Below are positions 12,201 through 13,332 of a stretch of DNA of 13,332 bases, one piece after another. Both the position numbers and the translations under genes were made by a program. The notes below the pieces were generated by a model that was not told the DNA's origin, made no database searches, and was given only the letters and a program-made list of their open reading frames with translations. This DNA comes from Acidimicrobiaceae bacterium (lineage in GTDB: Bacteria > Actinomycetota > Acidimicrobiia > Acidimicrobiales > RAAP-2): positions 330 to 13,661 of the forward strand of contig PLXU01000171.1 of assembly GCA_003151555.1 (NCBI GenBank), written 5' to 3'. The stretch's first letter is position 1. Each line of letters opens with the position of its first letter.

Positions 12201-13118
12201 ACGATCGTCACGCCAAAGCCCACAAGCGTGACGCCGGGTGAGCCGGGTCAAGAACGGTTGTCGGTCGCTTACGTGTGTGGACTGCTCAACAGCGAGCTAC
12301 TGGACCTGTGGTACGCGGTGCGCGGGAAGACGCCATGGCACGTGCGGCGAAACTACGAGCCCAAGCCGATGAATGAGATCCCGTATCGACGGGTCGTTCT
12401 ACCGGGCGGATGGACGCCGAGCGACGACGTTCGGACGCTCGCCAGCGCGGTGATCGCGAATGATGTTGACACCGCCCTCGGACACGCCGTCGCTGTTTTG
12501 TCAGCTGTCGGATCCCCGGCAAGCGACGCAGACGCCGCCGCCGCCATCGAGCACCTTGTGCGCGCCGTTGCGGCTAATAGGCGGGCCCTCCTACCGCTCC
12601 GCACGGTGGCGCCAGAGATGCGGCCTGCGGTGAAGAACCCGTGGCGGACGCATGGCGTCGAGGTCGACCGCGCGGCCGTCCTCTCCGATCTACCGGCTGA
12701 CGCGGCACGCTCAGTGCGTCTCGACCCCGAGCTCACGGTGAGCATCAACACGGATGGGAATCTCGGCCGCGCCCATCTGGAAGAGGGTGTGCTCGTGTTC
12801 ATGCATGCACGCCGACCGACGGCGCGCATCGAGGGCCCGAACGATCGTCTCGCACTGCTACGGGATGTGCTTGCTGCAGGGCGGCTGATGCCCGACGACC
12901 TACTCTCGGTGCGAATGCCCGCGAGCCTCGGGTCGTTCCACCGGGAGATTGCTCGCCGGCAGGACGAAGTGGACCGGTTGCTCGATGAAGGACGGCGACT
13001 CGTGGAGACGATCAAGCGGCTCGTTTGCGCGCTGTACGACCTTCCTCATACGCTCACCGACCTGGTGATCGCAAGCGCGATTGTGCGAGCCGGGACTGTT
13101 GCTGAGATCGACGACTAA
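9273..13118 (+). CDS. Type IIG-like restriction-modification enzyme (nuclease plus N6-adenine methyltransferase)
   Basis: The 1,281-aa single-chain enzyme starts MPVTPIPKQL. An N-terminal PD-(D/E)XK nuclease is visible: PD at 80-81, then FVLDAK with Asp95 and Lys97, and Gln109. A helical linker (about 180-390) leads to the methyltransferase: motif X GQFYTP (405-410), SAM motif I DFATGSGGF (444-452) and motif IV NPPY (591-594), typical of gamma-class adenine-N6 enzymes of the Eco57I/TaqI group. A specificity-domain-like region (about 690-1040) contains RRRWWETAWPRDRG. The last about 230 residues are largely helical, including REIARRQDEVDRLLDEGRRL. It should methylate, and cleave near, a specific site in unmethylated phage DNA. 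The frame is uninterrupted. Start evidence: ATG 9273 sits in TGATG, and everything upstream in the frame belongs to the IS630 transposase. BREX PglX or DISARM methylases are alternatives, but the nuclease motif and lack of partner genes favour Type IIG. Confidence 0.85.
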   Translation: MPVTPIPKQLQGLATLLDEQSGRYRELNGARNLGEYLVRPRTREDEELLTEPILEAIIERVLGFPPDAYFPQLGRSGLKPDFTPIDLVAHRFVLDAKSSTQDLGSHERQIRAYIDQRHLDYGVLFNLRELRVYPRGAIGHDPELSFDVRRLWQVARGEALDIDEIGRFEAFGGFFGYRAMGLEEKIKLVAEVEPWRERAGVGEALQIDLEFLVSQLRALSRLLAEDAAAQRERLLADLELNPDHEQRLRLELETLAREIEPSVDIAGLPATVAGYRAADGIARRAFSQYLMRVSQLALTRILLYRSWEDAGFVEDCLYDGGFEQVYERLGRNLQRVLDEAFQRGRGRYPWLFGEDNNYDWFRPRDAALAEVLYALLPFPLARLGADVLGGLYESYVDEIDRDRLGQFYTPRAVVRFMLDRAGFVGPEGVFRIEGDERHERMIFDFATGSGGFLVEAARRVIDDGDLDLRDARDLHEGLRAIVRGFHGCEISPFPYYLTEVNLLLQVSRLLGRLREVGEETRTFTLGVVHTDSLGARRGPDESFGMLDPAQRADTALLASNERYGIVPLDTAKEPRFAEICKDEAFDLVVGNPPYVFESGNKVLFDRLRALPGWRGEYHGKSDYLYYFLAMAAEKVAPGGRLCVITPAGWMNAGNADWLRERIASSLRLDELYLFGSMRLFATEQQERDVRVGMTPPTVESAILLATKGPAPKRHRMRVVLLEDQAEAAVAITGDTAARVPPRQALLDVMAARAAGRAGRSKGILVHDVAQQELRSTRPWPVKHAPRDVAARVVAHLQARLDDPGSPLERLAQRWDVSQGIQTGADAYSARVQRRLPEGTRSELANRGHRTGDPILELPPGAELKAPWRDHPQLLARTPEPRALLYGAIDESDYASLVWLRREDDPSPEVIEALEPWREVLRTRAEFVRNSRRRWWETAWPRDRGTLMGPKVIALYRTDRGRFSLDEQGEWQPSIKTTIVTPKPTSVTPGEPGQERLSVAYVCGLLNSELLDLWYAVRGKTPWHVRRNYEPKPMNEIPYRRVVLPGGWTPSDDVRTLASAVIANDVDTALGHAVAVLSAVGSPASDADAAAAIEHLVRAVAANRRALLPLRTVAPEMRPAVKNPWRTHGVEVDRAAVLSDLPADAARSVRLDPELTVSINTDGNLGRAHLEEGVLVFMHARRPTARIEGPNDRLALLRDVLAAGRLMPDDLLSVRMPASLGSFHREIARRQDEVDRLLDEGRRLVETIKRLVCALYDLPHTLTDLVIASAIVRAGTVAEIDD

Positions 13119-13123
13119 CGTCG

Positions 13124-13184
13124 GACGGTTTGTCGCGACCAGCTCAGAAGTCAAGCGAGGCGACGCAGCTGACGAGAAACCGTC
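13124..13184 (+). terminator. Imperfect inverted repeat after the R-M gene
   Basis: GACGGTTTGTCG (13124-13135) and CGAGAAACCGTC (13173-13184) pair at 11 of 12 positions. Inside them CAGCT and AGCTG can continue the stem. The repeat begins 6 bp after the R-M stop. It may be a long terminator hairpin between the R-M gene and the opposing integrase gene, or paired ends of a mobile element. There is no T-tract. Confidence 0.35.
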
Positions 13185-13224
13185 GGCCGGACCTAACGCT
13201 GAAGGGTGCCAAAACGGTGTTCCA

Positions 13225-13332
13225 TCACGCCGCGGAGCGGTAGTACTCGTGCACGAGGCCACCGAGTCGATCGCTTCGCTTGACCGCCGCGTCGAGGACC
13301 GGCGGGTGGCCGGCGGCGGCCGGAGCTGGTGG
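13225..13332 (-). CDS. Integrase/transposase C-terminal tail (partial)
   Basis: The minus strand entering at 13332 reads PPAPAAAGHPPVLDAAVKRS followed by DRLGGLVHEYYRSAA and TGA at 13225. The ending 'RRDxLGGLIHEYxxAA' is one I associate with DDE integrase-core (rve) transposases of actinobacteria. Only the last 35 residues are present, so the family cannot be fixed and intactness is unknown. It converges on the R-M gene with a 106-bp gap holding the inverted repeat. Its presence supports a mobile-element-rich locus. Confidence 0.6.
   Translation of the reverse strand, partial: PPAPAAAGHPPVLDAAVKRSDRLGGLVHEYYRSAA

Noticed and set aside
9273..13118. Type I R-M (HsdM/HsdR) or BREX assignment
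   Set aside because: No HsdS, HsdR or Pgl/Brx genes are present, and nuclease, methyltransferase and specificity regions lie in a single chain. Partners outside the window cannot be excluded.
1..13332. CRISPR array or tandem repeat array
   Set aside because: No regularly spaced direct repeats were seen anywhere in the window.

Overview
The window is high-GC actinobacterial DNA in two unlike parts. Positions 1 to about 5,300 are compact housekeeping-type sequence. Genes there are separated by 0-70 bp, several start with GTG, and several have a TAnnnT hexamer 6-9 nt before the start codon, as leaderless actinobacterial genes do. ATT (Ile) and TTG (Leu) codons are common. From left to right they are: the 5' part of a stand-alone Lrp/AsnC ligand-binding (RAM) protein (minus strand); a 72-aa CxxC protein (minus); a divergent DUF3039 zinc-ribbon-like protein; an NADPH-dependent FMN reductase overlapping by 4 nt a class I glutamine amidotransferase; a TrmA/RlmD-type Fe-S RNA m5U methyltransferase; a 92-aa HicA-like protein behind a strong hairpin; a YaaA/UPF0246 protein; and a B12-dependent acyl-CoA mutase large subunit. 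The mutase carries the Phe/Gln active-site pair of isobutyryl-CoA mutase, not the Tyr/Arg pair of methylmalonyl-CoA mutase.

Inside the mutase (roughly 5,300-5,800) codon use changes: by eye, ATT disappears and TTG nearly so, and GC-rich ATC/CTC/CTG use takes over to the gene's end. This could mark a recombination junction, a metagenome assembly join between two actinobacterial relatives (perhaps Acidimicrobiia-like and Thermoleophilia-like, which is only a guess), or ordinary within-gene variation. The mutase converges on a sucD remnant that keeps only the C-terminal half of succinyl-CoA synthetase alpha.

From about 6,680 to 8,570 there is no convincing intact gene. This zone holds an IS3-family transposase remnant, a perfect 24-bp palindrome and the first about 34 codons of a gene cut off at a TA dinucleotide. 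An IS630-family element with an apparent left end at 8571 follows and is itself truncated near 9181. Its transposase N-terminus is open in frame into a complete 1,281-aa Type IIG-like restriction-modification enzyme (9273-13118) with a PD-(D/E)XK nuclease, a gamma-type N6-adenine methyltransferase core with NPPY, a specificity domain and a helical tail. The R-M start overlaps the stop of a short ORF as TGATG, which suggests an upstream operon partner has been lost. The window ends in the C-terminal tail of a minus-strand integrase/transposase.

The right half therefore looks like a mobile-element-rich defence locus: an apparently intact solitary R-M gene among broken genes and insertion-sequence fragments. 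I see no rRNA, complete tRNA or CRISPR array. All family assignments come from reading motifs by eye; no database search was run.
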